Part shown: positions 8,447-18,058 of the stretch, in pieces | Position numbering within the stretch: position 1 is the stretch's first letter | How the letters are laid out: each line of letters opens with the position of its first letter | From: Streptomyces sp. SID13031 | GTDB lineage: Bacteria > Actinomycetota > Actinomycetes > Propionibacteriales > Kribbellaceae | Reading direction: 5' to 3' | Assembly: GCF_010548305.1 (NCBI RefSeq) | Contig: NZ_JAAGLV010000016.1 | Coordinates: 155,599 to 219,598, forward strand | DNA length: 64,000 nt | Position numbers and translations under genes: made by a program | Notes under the pieces: generated by a model | Database searches by the model: none | Told to the model about the DNA's origin: nothing | Seen by the model: the letters and a program-made list of their open reading frames with translations, nothing else

Positions 8447-9501
8447 GCGCGACCAGGACGATCGACTTCGGCAGCGTCCCGATCGGCCCCGAGCACCGGC
8501 CCTTCGTGATCGCTGAGATGTCGGGCAACCACAACGGCGACTTCGAACGCGCCAAGGAGATCGTCCGCGCGATGGGCGACACCGGCGTCCAGGCCCTGAA
8601 GCTGCAGGCCTACACCGCGGACACGATGACGCTCGACGTCGACCTGCCCGCGTTCCGGCTACCTGGCGACCACAAGCTGTGGGCCGACCGGCACCTGCAC
8701 GAGCTGTACGAGGAGGCGCACACGCCGTGGGCCTGGTTCGAGCCGCTGTTCGAGCTGGCGAACTCGCTCGGCATGGTCGCGTTCGCGTCGCCGTTCGACC
8801 TGACCGCGATCGAGTTGCTGGAGAAGCTGGGCGTCCCGGGCTACAAGGTCGCGTCGAACGAGATCGGCGACCTGCCGCTGGTCCGCGCGATGGCGGCGAC
8901 CGGGAAGCCGGTCATCATCTCGACCGGTTCGGCGACGCTGACCGATATCGACGCCGCCGTCCGCGCGGCCCGCTCGACCGGCAACGAGCAGCTCGTCGTA
9001 CTTTCCTGCACGGCGAGCTACCCGGCCCCTGCCAATCAGTCGAACCTGCGCGGAATCCCGGTACTACGTGACGCGCTCGGCGTCCAGGTCGGCCTGTCCG
9101 ACCACACGATGGGCATCGGTGCCTCGATCGCCGCGGTCGCCCTCGGCGCCACCGTGATCGAGAAGCACGTAACCCTCTCCCGCGACGACGGCGGCGTGGA
9201 CTCGGCGTTCTCGCTGGAGCCGCACGAGGTCAGAGCCCTGGTCGAAGGCACCACCATCGCGCACGAGGCCTTGGGCGAGCCGGTGATCGGCCCGAAGCAG
9301 GCCGAACAGAACGTCCTGCGCTTCCGCCGCTCCCTCTACGTCACCCGTGACGTCAAGGCCGGCGAGAAGGTCGCCCCCGACAACGTCCGCTCGATCCGCC
9401 CGGCCGGCGGACTCCAGCCAGACGCCTACTCCACGGTCGAAGGCCGGCCGTTCCGCACCGACGTACCGGCCGGAACCCCGCTCACCTGGGAAGTCCTGTA
9501 A
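8443..9501 (+). CDS. pseI: pseudaminic acid synthase PseI (NeuB family)
   Basis: A 352-residue enzyme that condenses 2,4-diacetamido-2,4,6-trideoxy-L-altrose with phosphoenolpyruvate. The NeuB barrel spans about residues 15-270, with FVIAEMSGNHNGD near the start, KLQAYTADTMTLD, YKVASNEIGDLPL, IISTGSATLTD and GLSDHTMG. A C-terminal SAF (antifreeze-like) domain follows from about residue 290 (SLYVTRDVKAGE). The KLQAYTADT form is typical of PseI rather than of sialic or legionaminic acid synthases. It is coupled to pseH and overlaps the convergent gene at 9482 by 20 bases. Confidence 0.9.
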   Translation: MSATRTIDFGSVPIGPEHRPFVIAEMSGNHNGDFERAKEIVRAMGDTGVQALKLQAYTADTMTLDVDLPAFRLPGDHKLWADRHLHELYEEAHTPWAWFEPLFELANSLGMVAFASPFDLTAIELLEKLGVPGYKVASNEIGDLPLVRAMAATGKPVIISTGSATLTDIDAAVRAARSTGNEQLVVLSCTASYPAPANQSNLRGIPVLRDALGVQVGLSDHTMGIGASIAAVALGATVIEKHVTLSRDDGGVDSAFSLEPHEVRALVEGTTIAHEALGEPVIGPKQAEQNVLRFRRSLYVTRDVKAGEKVAPDNVRSIRPAGGLQPDAYSTVEGRPFRTDVPAGTPLTWEVL

Positions 9502-9961
9502 CAGGAGTCGCGCGGACGAACCAGGCCCGCGAGTCTTCGGTTGCCCAGAGCAACCAAAGCGCGGAGAGCTCGAAGACCAGCGAGACCGCCTGTACTGCGA
9601 TCACCGCGGCGCCGTAGCCCGGCAGCTCGTGCAGAGTGATGGGCAGGCTCGCATGGGCGAGCAGCTGGATTCCCAGCAGGACGGTCAAGAAGATCCGGGT
9701 GCGCGACTTGCGAGACTTCAGCGCCTTGGCCCGGAATGCGAGCAACAGCGGGATCAGTACGTGCGGGATCGCCGACTGCAGCACCAAGCTGTGCGTCTGA
9801 TCGTCGACCTGATCCGCGGACCAGCCGGGGTTGTCCGCGAGCACGGTGCCATGGATGACGTCACGATGCGTCAGCAGCAGAATCAGCGCGACCAGATGCA
9901 CCAGGATCACCACCCCGACCGCACGCTGGACCAGTTTCAGACTGCGGGGCAGCTCGTTCAT
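9482..9961 (-). CDS. small polytopic membrane protein, unknown function
   Basis: A 159-residue protein with four predicted membrane helices (about residues 12-32, 62-78, 88-108 and 115-142). No catalytic motif is visible. Its start overlaps the stop of the upstream MarR gene by 4 bases, so regulator and membrane protein probably form one operon and the membrane protein may be the regulated function. Its 3-prime end overlaps pseI on the other strand. Confidence 0.65.
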   Translation of the reverse strand: MNELPRSLKLVQRAVGVVILVHLVALILLLTHRDVIHGTVLADNPGWSADQVDDQTHSLVLQSAIPHVLIPLLLAFRAKALKSRKSRTRIFLTVLLGIQLLAHASLPITLHELPGYGAAVIAVQAVSLVFELSALWLLWATEDSRAWFVRATPVTGLPR

Positions 9962-10473
9962 CGTCGATCCTTCCGCTCGTTCTTCTCTTGGCCCGGAACC
10001 GGATGGCGCCAGCGCGGACGACGGTCGGGTGCCGGTTTGCCGCGGGCCTGCTCGCCCCGCTCCTCCCAGTCGACGAGAAGGCGCTGCAACAGGCTCGACA
10101 AGGTGCTGATGTCCTTCTGCGACCAGTCCGCGACCACCTCGCCCAGGACAGCTCCCCCCACTGCCCGCAAAGTGGCCAGCTCACCACGTCCGGCTTCGGT
10201 CACCTCGAGCAAACAGGTCCGGTGATCCTCGGGATCGGGCTCAACACTCAACTGCCCGGCATCCTCAAGCGCCTGCACATGCCGCGTCACCGACGAGGGC
10301 GCCATCCCCACCCGCTTGCCGACCTCCCGAGGCCTCAACGGCCCCTCAGCGGCCACCGCAGTCAACACCGACACCCGTGCCAGATCGAAGTTGGCAGTCA
10401 TCCCCCGCTGAGCCGCCCCCACGAACCCGACGACGACTCCCGCCAGCTCAACTGCCGCATCCGTTCGTTCCAT
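9958..10473 (-). CDS. MarR-family transcriptional regulator
   Basis: A 171-residue winged-helix protein. The core REVGKRVGMAPSSVTRHVQALEDAGQL and the wing DPEDHRTCLLEVTEAGR are classic MarR. The C-terminal 40 residues are basic and Pro-rich. I chose the ATG at 10473. A TATCAT box ends only 7 bases upstream of it and there is no Shine-Dalgarno sequence, so the mRNA may be leaderless. GGTATCA occurs twice, 15 bases apart, just upstream and could be an operator. Confidence 0.8.
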   Translation of the reverse strand: MERTDAAVELAGVVVGFVGAAQRGMTANFDLARVSVLTAVAAEGPLRPREVGKRVGMAPSSVTRHVQALEDAGQLSVEPDPEDHRTCLLEVTEAGRGELATLRAVGGAVLGEVVADWSQKDISTLSSLLQRLLVDWEERGEQARGKPAPDRRPRWRHPVPGQEKNERKDRR

Positions 10474-10573
10474 GAAGGAATGATACCATCGCGCGCTGAT
10501 ACCCGGCCAGAGCGGCATCGGTGGGACAATCCCTTTGGCGGTTCGCCGGGATCTCCTCCGGAAAGGGTGGGCA

Positions 10574-11545
10574 GTGCTCGTTTCAGTGGTCGTGCCGTGT
10601 TACCGGTCGGCCGGGACGCTGCCCCGACTGGTCGAGGCCCTCACCGAGGTTCTGCCGGGGGCGACGTCCGGGTTCGAGATCGTGCTGGTGGTGGACGGGA
10701 GTCCGGATGACACCTGGCAGGTCGCGAGTGAGTTGGCGAACAAGTACGCCGATGTCAGGGCGATGCGGCTCGCGCGGAACTACGGGCAGCACAATGCGCT
10801 GATCGCCGGCGTGCGGAACGCGCGGTACGAAGTGGTCGTCACGATGGATGACGATCTGCAGCACCCCGCCGATCAGGTGCCGGTGCTGTTGCGGGCGCTG
10901 ACGGATGACGTCGACCTCGTGTACGGCGTACCGGCCGAGGAGGAGCACGGGTTCGCGCGGAGCTTCTCGTCGCGGCTGGTGAAGGGGGCGCTGGCGTCCG
11001 CGATGGCGGTGCGGGACGCGCGGTCGATCAGCGCGTTCCGGGCTTTCCGGACCTTCCTGCGGGACGGGTTCGACGGGCTGGACGGGCCGCATGCTTCGGT
11101 GGACGTGGCCTTGTCGTGGTCGACGACGCGGATCGCTCAGACGACAGTACGGATGGAGCCGCGCGGGGCCGGGCAGTCGAACTACACGACCTGGATGCTG
11201 ATGAAGCACGCGCTGACGCTGATCACCGGGTACTCCGTGGAGCCGCTGCGGCTGGTCGGGTACCTCGGGTTCATCTGCGCGGTGTTCGGCGTCGGGCTTT
11301 TCGGCGTGATCATCGTCAAGTACGTGACGGGCGCGACGACGGTGGCCGGGTTCACGACGATCGCGTCGATGGTCGCGTTGTTCTCCGGCGCGCAGATGCT
11401 CGCGCTCGGCGTCCTGGGTGAGTACGTCGGGCGGTTGCACTCGGGGTCGATGGGCCGGCCGACGTACGTGATCCGCGAGCGGACCGATGTGGACGCCCAC
11501 CCCGACATCAAGAGCGAGCCCGACATCCAGCGTGAGGCCGACTGA
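10574..11545 (+). CDS. GT2 glycosyltransferase, DPM1/ArnC type, with two C-terminal membrane helices
   Basis: A 323-residue protein. The GT-A domain starts VSVVVPCYRSAG, carries the nucleotide-binding VVDGSPDDT and the metal/donor motif MDDDLQHP. Two membrane helices (about residues 225-285) follow. Such enzymes usually transfer a sugar to polyprenyl phosphate on the cytoplasmic face, supplying donors for GT-C enzymes. The GTG at 10574 is preferred over the GTG at 10535 because a purine-rich GGAAAGGG lies upstream. The fusion gene at 11547 follows after one base. Confidence 0.85.
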   Translation: MLVSVVVPCYRSAGTLPRLVEALTEVLPGATSGFEIVLVVDGSPDDTWQVASELANKYADVRAMRLARNYGQHNALIAGVRNARYEVVVTMDDDLQHPADQVPVLLRALTDDVDLVYGVPAEEEHGFARSFSSRLVKGALASAMAVRDARSISAFRAFRTFLRDGFDGLDGPHASVDVALSWSTTRIAQTTVRMEPRGAGQSNYTTWMLMKHALTLITGYSVEPLRLVGYLGFICAVFGVGLFGVIIVKYVTGATTVAGFTTIASMVALFSGAQMLALGVLGEYVGRLHSGSMGRPTYVIRERTDVDAHPDIKSEPDIQREAD

Positions 11546-11546
11546 C

Positions 11547-13031
11547 ATGGAGTACCTGCTGTTCCCCGGGCGGCACCACGTGCTGACGCGCTTCCAGGCG
11601 GAGTTCCTGCGCCGGTACGACGCGACGATCGTCTGGGCGGTGACGTCGGCCAACCACCACACGACCAAGCGCAACCCGGTGCCCTTCGACCGGCGCGAGG
11701 CCGCGATCGAGCGGCTCAGCGTGGCGGTCGGGATCCGGTCGCTGGTGATCGGCGTGGTCGACACGCCCCCGACCGACGACTTCGCCGACGTCACGATCAA
11801 GGCGGTCGAGGCGGGGACGGACGACCAGGTCCAACTCGATCCGGGCAACACCGTCGTCGCGTGCTCCACACCTGAGGTCGCCAAGCTGTACGAGCAACTG
11901 GGCTACCAGGTGATCGGGGTCGAGCCCGAGGATCAGCACCGGCCTTGGGACGTACTGCTGATGGTTGCTGAAGGCAATGACGAGTGGCGGCGGCTCGCGC
12001 ATCCCGCGACCGTCGACGTCTTCGACCGGTACCACCTCGATGCGCAGATCCGGCGCTGCGTCAACGATCCGGTGGTCGGGGACGATGGCGGGTTGACCAC
12101 GACGCGCGACTACAAGACCTACGCGGATGCCTTCGAGACAGCGGCCGACCGGAAATGGCGGCAGATCAAGGATTTCGTCCGGCCCGGGCGGATTCTCGAC
12201 ATCGGTTGCGCGACGGGTGCGACGCTGCAGCTGGTCGATGCGGATCCGCGGTTCCACGAGTCGGATCTGATCGGAGTGGAGGTCGCGCGGCATCTGTATG
12301 CCGAGTGCGTGCACAAGAAGGAGCAGGGACTCTTCCACAACCCGAACGTCTACTTCTATCAGCGCAACATGCTCGGCTCAGCCGTCTTCCCGGCACGGTC
12401 GATCGACACCACGCTCACGCTGGCGTTGACGCACGAGATCTGGTCGTACGCCGGTGGGTCGCGGCCGGCCACCGTGCAGCGGTTCGCGGAGGCGCTCTTC
12501 GCGCACACGGCGCCGGGTGGGGTCTGGGTCAACTCGGATGTCTGCGGGCCGGGCGAGCCGGAGCGGAGCGTAGTACTGGCTCTGGATGACAGCGATGGCG
12601 AAAACCCTGCCGCGCCGACTGAGCTGGAGGCGTTGGCGGAGCCGGCGGCGTACATCTCCCAGTTGTCGACGAGGGCGCGGTTCTTCCAGTTCGCGCAGGA
12701 CTTCCGGCGGAATGCGTCGGTACCGTTCGAGTACTCCGAGCGCCACGGCAAGCTGGTGCTCCGGCTGGCGGACGCGATGGACTTCCTGACCCGCAAGGAC
12801 TATGTCGACAACTGGTTGAGCGAGACGCACGAGCAGTTCTGCGGGCTGAACTTCGCCGGCTGGTCGGAGGTCGCTCAGCGGGCCGGTTTCACCATCGACC
12901 CGGCGTCGAAGGCGTTCCGCAACGACTGGGTGATCAGCAACCGGATTGCTCCGGTGGCGTCACTCAGCACGCTCACCGGCGAGGCCGTCGACTGGCCGGA
13001 CACGCACCAACTGCTGATCGCCCGCCGCTAG
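11547..13031 (+). CDS. nucleotidyltransferase-like domain fused to SAM methyltransferase
   Basis: A 494-residue protein. Residues 1 to about 150 look like a NadM-type nucleotidyltransferase fold: FPGRHHVLTRFQAEFL in the place of the GRFQPFHNGH region, then VTSANHHTTKRNPVPFDRR, comparable with the family's SHTxENPF segment. The HxGH motif itself is altered to RHHVLT. From about residue 195 there is a class I methyltransferase with motif I ILDIGCATG near residue 214 and a conserved HEIWSYAGG region. The gene follows the GT2 gene by one base, so it belongs to the glycan locus. Substrate unknown. Confidence 0.65.
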   Translation: MEYLLFPGRHHVLTRFQAEFLRRYDATIVWAVTSANHHTTKRNPVPFDRREAAIERLSVAVGIRSLVIGVVDTPPTDDFADVTIKAVEAGTDDQVQLDPGNTVVACSTPEVAKLYEQLGYQVIGVEPEDQHRPWDVLLMVAEGNDEWRRLAHPATVDVFDRYHLDAQIRRCVNDPVVGDDGGLTTTRDYKTYADAFETAADRKWRQIKDFVRPGRILDIGCATGATLQLVDADPRFHESDLIGVEVARHLYAECVHKKEQGLFHNPNVYFYQRNMLGSAVFPARSIDTTLTLALTHEIWSYAGGSRPATVQRFAEALFAHTAPGGVWVNSDVCGPGEPERSVVLALDDSDGENPAAPTELEALAEPAAYISQLSTRARFFQFAQDFRRNASVPFEYSERHGKLVLRLADAMDFLTRKDYVDNWLSETHEQFCGLNFAGWSEVAQRAGFTIDPASKAFRNDWVISNRIAPVASLSTLTGEAVDWPDTHQLLIARR

Positions 13032-13042
13032 CCGCCCCAAGC

Positions 13043-13095
13043 CCTTACGTCCGAAGAAGTGCCTACCACGTCCCTCGAGTTCTTCGGACGTAAGG
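13043..13095. terminator. strong bidirectional terminator hairpin
   Basis: CCTTACGTCCGAAGAA (13043-13058) pairs perfectly over 16 bp with 13080-13095 across a 21-nt loop. It fills the space between convergent genes ending at 13031 and 13098. Confidence 0.85.
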
Positions 13096-13097
13096 AG

Positions 13098-14876
13098 CTA
13101 GAAGCGGTTGCCGAGCTTCTTTCGGAGGCGGCGTTTGACCTTGTAGGCGAATTTGCGGGGGTTGCGGATCAGCGCCGCCTTGCGGATCAGGGTGGCTGCG
13201 GCGAACGCGCGGGAGTTGCGGAAGCGGGTGCGCTCGGCGTTGGTCTTCTGCACCTGAAGCCGCATCTCGCGCAGCCGCGTCTCCCGCGTCTTGAGCGCCT
13301 TGTCCCGGAACCCGAGCGTGCGCTCCAGCCCGAATACGTGCCCTTGCAGCTCGAACAGCTCCTGCTTGGCCCGCTCAGCATCAGCAAGAGCAGTCCGTAC
13401 GTCGGGCTGCTGCGTCTCCCCGGTCCCCAGCGCAACCGCCAGCGCGGCCGCCAATTCCTTGCCCCGAGCAACATCTGTCGGCGCACCGGACATCGCCAGC
13501 CAGGCGGAGACGAGGTCGTCACCGATCATCCACGGCGGCCAGGGGTGGCGACGGTGGTTGCCGATCAGCCGGTCATGGAACCGCTGCCAAGCGGCTGCGA
13601 GCAGGTCGGCGCGGTCGGCCTCAGCCACCCATCCCGAGACTCCGAAACCAAAGGTGTCGCCGTCGAGAGTGATGTCGTCCCACCGCAGGATCACCTGCCC
13701 GGTCTGCGCAAGCGCCCACTCCCCAAGCCTCCCAGCAAGCGCCCGGAAAGCCGGCACATCCTCAGCCGCCGCCAACCGGAAAAGCACCGTCTCGACGCTA
13801 CTCGCCCCAGAGACGACAGAAGGAACAGCAGAAACGTCAAAGAAGACATCACGGACTGAAGGGAAGGCGGGGGCCGAGTCGAGGCCGTCGCTGTGCGTAC
13901 CAAGGACACCGTGGCCGCCGTGCGTGCCGGAGGCACCCGCGGTGCCGGAGGCAGCGGGTGTGCTGGAGGTGGCTGGGGGGTTGGTGGCGGTGATTGACCA
14001 GCCTTCGGTGGTTGCCGTGGCCGTCAGGACGGCGGGGCCGGTCTTGGTGTAGATCGCGCCTTGGGGGGAGGCGCCGGTGATGGCGAGCCAGCCAGTTGCG
14101 GTTGAGGCCAGGAGGCCCGCCCGGGCTGCTGATTCCGTCCTGTCGGCGATGGGTGCCAGGAGCGGGACGTCAGCGGTCTCCAACGCCTCGGCGGCCAGGC
14201 GGGCAGGCAACGAGCCAGGACGGGCAACTGCGGCTACATCCACTGCCAGCAACGTCTTGTCCTCGAAGGAGGAATAGACGGTTTGCAGCGGCAGGCCGAC
14301 TCGGGCCAGTTCGGAGGCTAGTTGGACGGCGGAGACCGGGCGGGCCGGGTCGTCGTGGAGGGGGCGCCAGTCGTCGTCGCCGTGGCGGTCCGAGGGGGGC
14401 CTGCGGTCCAGCAGGCTGGTCAGGGAGAACTCGTTCTCCAGGGCCAGCACCAGGACCGTCGATGGGGTGCAGAGTGCGGCCAATGCGTCGAGGCGCTCCG
14501 GCCAGGTGAGGTTGTCGCTGTCGTAGCCCAGGACGCGGTCCAGCCCGTCAACGGCGACCACGGTTTCGTACGTCGTACCGGTGAGGCCGTCCAGTGCGCC
14601 TGCGATGACCTGCAGGTCCGGGAACTGTTCGGCCAGGGAAGACGCGTCCGAGACCGAGCGGACGAGCATGGTCGCGGACGAGGCCTTGTCCACCACGACA
14701 GAGACGAGGTCGGCCGTGTGGGGGCCGAGGATCAGGGTGCGTGCCCCAGCAGGCAGTACGTCGTTCAGCAGGGCCCGGAGCACCGGACCCCCGACAGCCC
14801 CACGCTTGCCGTTGTAGTCGCTCCACGGCTGCATCTCACCGCGAACCACCTCGACGGCCAGCTGGTTGTCAGACAC
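13098..14876 (-). CDS. methyltransferase-like protein with C-terminal coiled coil (paralogue of 29672)
   Basis: A 592-residue protein. Residues about 25-160 form a Rossmann-like domain that aligns with the gene at 29672: WSDYNGKRGAVGGP, TLILGPHTAD, IAGALDGLTG, VVAVDGLDR and LALENEFSLTSLL. The usual SAM-binding GxGxG is replaced by GPHTAD, so SAM binding is doubtful. A central Ser/Thr/Gly/His-rich linker (about 300-340) and a C-terminal coiled coil (about 490-560) ending in a basic tail follow. The start overlaps the stop of the GT-B-like gene upstream by 8 bases. Confidence 0.6.
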   Translation of the reverse strand: MSDNQLAVEVVRGEMQPWSDYNGKRGAVGGPVLRALLNDVLPAGARTLILGPHTADLVSVVVDKASSATMLVRSVSDASSLAEQFPDLQVIAGALDGLTGTTYETVVAVDGLDRVLGYDSDNLTWPERLDALAALCTPSTVLVLALENEFSLTSLLDRRPPSDRHGDDDWRPLHDDPARPVSAVQLASELARVGLPLQTVYSSFEDKTLLAVDVAAVARPGSLPARLAAEALETADVPLLAPIADRTESAARAGLLASTATGWLAITGASPQGAIYTKTGPAVLTATATTEGWSITATNPPATSSTPAASGTAGASGTHGGHGVLGTHSDGLDSAPAFPSVRDVFFDVSAVPSVVSGASSVETVLFRLAAAEDVPAFRALAGRLGEWALAQTGQVILRWDDITLDGDTFGFGVSGWVAEADRADLLAAAWQRFHDRLIGNHRRHPWPPWMIGDDLVSAWLAMSGAPTDVARGKELAAALAVALGTGETQQPDVRTALADAERAKQELFELQGHVFGLERTLGFRDKALKTRETRLREMRLQVQKTNAERTRFRNSRAFAAATLIRKAALIRNPRKFAYKVKRRLRKKLGNRF

Positions 14877-15699
14877 GCTCTCTCCAATCGAACAACATCC
14901 GCAGTTCGTCCGCCGGCATCATCCACGGCACGCCCAGTTCCAGATCGGTGGTCGCCCGCGCGGCCGCCAGGTCGATCTCCTTGCCGAGCAGCTCGGGCCA
15001 GAGCCGCGCGATCCGCGCCTCGCCGCCGAAGAGCGGGTTCTCGCCCGCCATCTCCATCGGATCGCCGTACACGGCCGGCTCGCAGCCCGCCGCGATCCCG
15101 TAGAAGACCGCCGTGGACAACCGGTTCGCCGCCACCCGCTTGTGCTTGCGCAGCTCCGCGAGCTGCTTGTAGAGGAACTTCGGATCCGTCCCCTCGTAGG
15201 CGAAACCACGCCGCCCGAACGACACCACCCGGAACCCCGCGTCCTCGTACGAGCGACGGATCTCCGGCCGGTCGTACTCCGTGTAGTACAGGCTGAACGT
15301 GACCGGCCCGGGCTCGGTCTCGCGGATCTCGTCGATCAAGCGCTTGTGATCGCCCTCGATCTTGCCGCCCTCCCAGCCGTGGAAGAGGAACCACAAAGTC
15401 CCCTCCCGTTCCTCCTCCGGCACAACGCCCAGCGAAGGCTCCTGGTCGAGCAGGTAAAGGAAGGGCGCCCCGATGCTGTGATAGTTCCGCCGCCCGAGCG
15501 CGTGCCCGCGTCGCCGCGGGGCATCGCTCCACGTGAAGCGCCACGCGCCGTCGTAGAACTCGTGCACCGGGTTCCAGCCGTCGCCGATGTTCCATCCGTG
15601 CTGCAGGTAGCCACGCAGCCGCGGCGGATACTCGGCGTCCAGCCCGGCGTAGCGGGCCAGGATGTGCGCCTGCCCGTAGTAGTGGTTGTGGTGATGCAT
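14869..15699 (-). CDS. GT-B-like putative glycosyltransferase (paralogue of 31057)
   Basis: A 276-residue protein beginning MHHHNHYYGQAH. GYLQHGWNIGDGWN recalls the LQHG motif of CDP-glycerol-type and polysialyl GT-B transferases. The later RLSTAVFYGIAAGCEPAVYGDP matches the donor-site STxxxYxxxxGxPxxxYG pattern of that superfamily. It is short for a GT-B enzyme, and I cannot name a substrate. ATG at 15699 overlaps the stop of the upstream GT2 gene (ATGA). About half of the residues match the protein at 31057 by eye. Confidence 0.6.
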   Translation of the reverse strand: MHHHNHYYGQAHILARYAGLDAEYPPRLRGYLQHGWNIGDGWNPVHEFYDGAWRFTWSDAPRRRGHALGRRNYHSIGAPFLYLLDQEPSLGVVPEEEREGTLWFLFHGWEGGKIEGDHKRLIDEIRETEPGPVTFSLYYTEYDRPEIRRSYEDAGFRVVSFGRRGFAYEGTDPKFLYKQLAELRKHKRVAANRLSTAVFYGIAAGCEPAVYGDPMEMAGENPLFGGEARIARLWPELLGKEIDLAAARATTDLELGVPWMMPADELRMLFDWRERV

Positions 15700-18020
15700 C
15701 AGCGAACCTCGACGTGAAGAGTGCCGGCGTGCGGCCGCACACCCAGCACGTGGCCATTCTGCTCGATCACCAACGGCAACCGGCTGGCCAGGAACGGCTC
15801 GCACTGAACAGCCTGCGCTGAGCCATCAGCAGAGACCGCGAAAAGCACCCAGTCCGCCAGACTTGCCAGCGGATCGACCGCATGCGCGACCGGATTGGCA
15901 GGGATCAACGATGGCAGCTTCACCGAAGCCATCCAGTGCCCATCCGACAACCTACTCCGGCAGGCCACGTCCAGGTGGTCGTCCGAGTCGTCCAGGTACC
16001 GCCGCCAGCTGAAGCTGTGAGTGATGTCGGTCAACGGCCCGCTGATCCGCAATTCATTGCTCTCAGCAACAACCGCCACCCGCTCGGCGACCAGCCGGGC
16101 CGGGCCTTCGTGCAGGTTGACGTAACCGCCGGTCGAGCGGGTCAGCGACACCAGCCGGCCTTGTTCGAGATGGTTGGCGGCCTGTTCCTCGGCCGTCCAC
16201 AACAACAGCTTCTCGGCTCCGTCGCTGCCCACCATCCGGAAGGCCCAGGTGGTCCGCTGGCTGAACGGGTCGTCCGGGTTCTTCTCCGCGATGATCGGCG
16301 CGAAAGGGATCCGGACGCTGAACCGCTGGTCGCTCGACAGCTCGACCGACAACACCTGATCCTGGCCGGACAGCGGTCTGGTCAACTGCAGCCGCGGGTT
16401 GTCCAGCGCGGCCGGCACACGACCCCGCAGTACGAGCGCGTCCTCGTATTGCTCGACCGACGTCAACCGGCAAGGGTCGACCATCCGCCGCAGTACGAAC
16501 GCTCCATCGGCACCGGGCCCGGGCTGCACCCAGCTGCTCGGGCAGATCCAGTTGCCAGGCGGCCAACCGGGGCTGCCCGCCTTCTGCCCACGCAGCTTGC
16601 CTTCCCGCCGGGCCTTTCCAGACTTCATCCGTACTGCGAAATGCGCCGGCGCTCCCGTCGCGGCCAGCTTCGCCATCAGCGGCTTGTCGAGGTTCACCTC
16701 GAACCCCACGTGAGCCGGGTCGCCATGGGAGTCGGTCGCGTCGTACCGGCGTACGGCGAGCGGTGTCTCGGCGCCATCGACGACCAGCGCGATCCGCAGC
16801 GCCGACGAAGCGTCCGTCGCGAGGTGGCGGATCTCGGCGGTGCCCTTGATCGACAACCCACCGTCTCGCCAGGCGACGTCCTGGACGGTGGTCGCGAGCG
16901 TCAACTCCCGCGTCGGCAACTGATAGAGCGACCGCGGGATCGCCGTATTCGCCTCAGCGACGCCCGGATAGTTGTGCTCGAACTGCCTGCGCCGACCCGG
17001 CTTCGACAGAGCCCGAGCGCCACCCCGAAGGCCGCCGTTGTTCCGGAAGTGCGACAGCCGCCGGAGCAGCTCGACATCGCCGGCTCGCAGCGCAGCGTGC
17101 TGCAGCCGGTCGTAGCCGTGCGCACGGGCGAGCACCGAGCGGTCCAGCCGCTTCAGGAATCCCGAGGCGAGCAGCACCAACTCCTGCTCCTCCGACTCCG
17201 GAACGGCGCCGAAAGCCATCATCAACGTCAACATGTCGATCTGGGTGAAGTGCGAGTGCACCCGCCGCCGGATCTCGCCCAGACCCGGCTCGCCGGAGTC
17301 GATCAGGTCCAGCACCAGCTCAGCCGACGTGACCCGGTCGGCCAGGTTGCCGAACTGGAACTTCTGCTGGGTGATCGACTCACCCGACTCGCGCTCGCGC
17401 CAGTAATAGACCGGTGCGGCGAGGGCGTCGACGGTGACCGCGTCCAGATGCGCCTGCAGGGTGACCGGGTAGTCCTCGTAGCGGATCGCCGGGAACTCGT
17501 AGCCGTGCTCGTCCCAGAAGGAGCGCCGGTAGACCTTGTTCCAGACCATCCGGTCGAGGATCAGGTCTGGCGTCTCGATCACGTGCGTCGCGATCCGGTC
17601 CTTGGCGAACGGCAGCCGGTGGATCCAGGACGGCCGGACGCCGGCGCTGTTGTTGAACCGCCGCGCGTTGCCGCCGGCCAGGCAGGAGCCGGTCTCGTCG
17701 AGCGTCCGGACCAGCCGCTCGAACCCGTGCCGGCTGACCAGGTCGTCACTGTCGACGAAGGTCAGGTAGTCGCCCTGGGCTTCCCGTACGCCGGTGTTGC
17801 GGGCCGGCCCGAGCCCCTGGTTGTGCTGGTCGACGATCCGGAACCGGGAGTCGCGGCCGCAGAAGTCCTTCGCGATCGCCGCGCTGCCGTCCGGCGACCC
17901 GTCGTCGACGAGGATCGCCTCGAAATCGGCGTAGGTCTGCCGGGCGATCGACTCGAGGCAGTCCCCGATGTACTCCCCGACGTTGTAGAACGGCACAACC
18001 ACGCTCAGCCGCGGCGTCAC
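15699..18020 (-). CDS. long GT2 glycosyltransferase with C-terminal beta-rich extension
   Basis: A 773-residue protein, GTG start at 18020. Residues 1 to about 250 are a GT-A domain: LSVVVPFYNVGEYI, VDDGSPDGS, the nucleotide-sugar motif FVDSDD and RMVWNKVYRR. About residues 290-350 are helical. The remaining 400 residues look like beta-sandwich repeats, as seen in wall teichoic acid glycosyltransferases with C-terminal trimerisation or binding modules. It heads a run of overlapping minus-strand genes (GT2, GT-B-like, methyltransferase-like). Confidence 0.75.
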   Translation of the reverse strand: MTPRLSVVVPFYNVGEYIGDCLESIARQTYADFEAILVDDGSPDGSAAIAKDFCGRDSRFRIVDQHNQGLGPARNTGVREAQGDYLTFVDSDDLVSRHGFERLVRTLDETGSCLAGGNARRFNNSAGVRPSWIHRLPFAKDRIATHVIETPDLILDRMVWNKVYRRSFWDEHGYEFPAIRYEDYPVTLQAHLDAVTVDALAAPVYYWRERESGESITQQKFQFGNLADRVTSAELVLDLIDSGEPGLGEIRRRVHSHFTQIDMLTLMMAFGAVPESEEQELVLLASGFLKRLDRSVLARAHGYDRLQHAALRAGDVELLRRLSHFRNNGGLRGGARALSKPGRRRQFEHNYPGVAEANTAIPRSLYQLPTRELTLATTVQDVAWRDGGLSIKGTAEIRHLATDASSALRIALVVDGAETPLAVRRYDATDSHGDPAHVGFEVNLDKPLMAKLAATGAPAHFAVRMKSGKARREGKLRGQKAGSPGWPPGNWICPSSWVQPGPGADGAFVLRRMVDPCRLTSVEQYEDALVLRGRVPAALDNPRLQLTRPLSGQDQVLSVELSSDQRFSVRIPFAPIIAEKNPDDPFSQRTTWAFRMVGSDGAEKLLLWTAEEQAANHLEQGRLVSLTRSTGGYVNLHEGPARLVAERVAVVAESNELRISGPLTDITHSFSWRRYLDDSDDHLDVACRSRLSDGHWMASVKLPSLIPANPVAHAVDPLASLADWVLFAVSADGSAQAVQCEPFLASRLPLVIEQNGHVLGVRPHAGTLHVEVR

Positions 18021-18058
18021 AACTGCTTCTATCTCCTCGGCTCAGTCAATCCGGTTCG

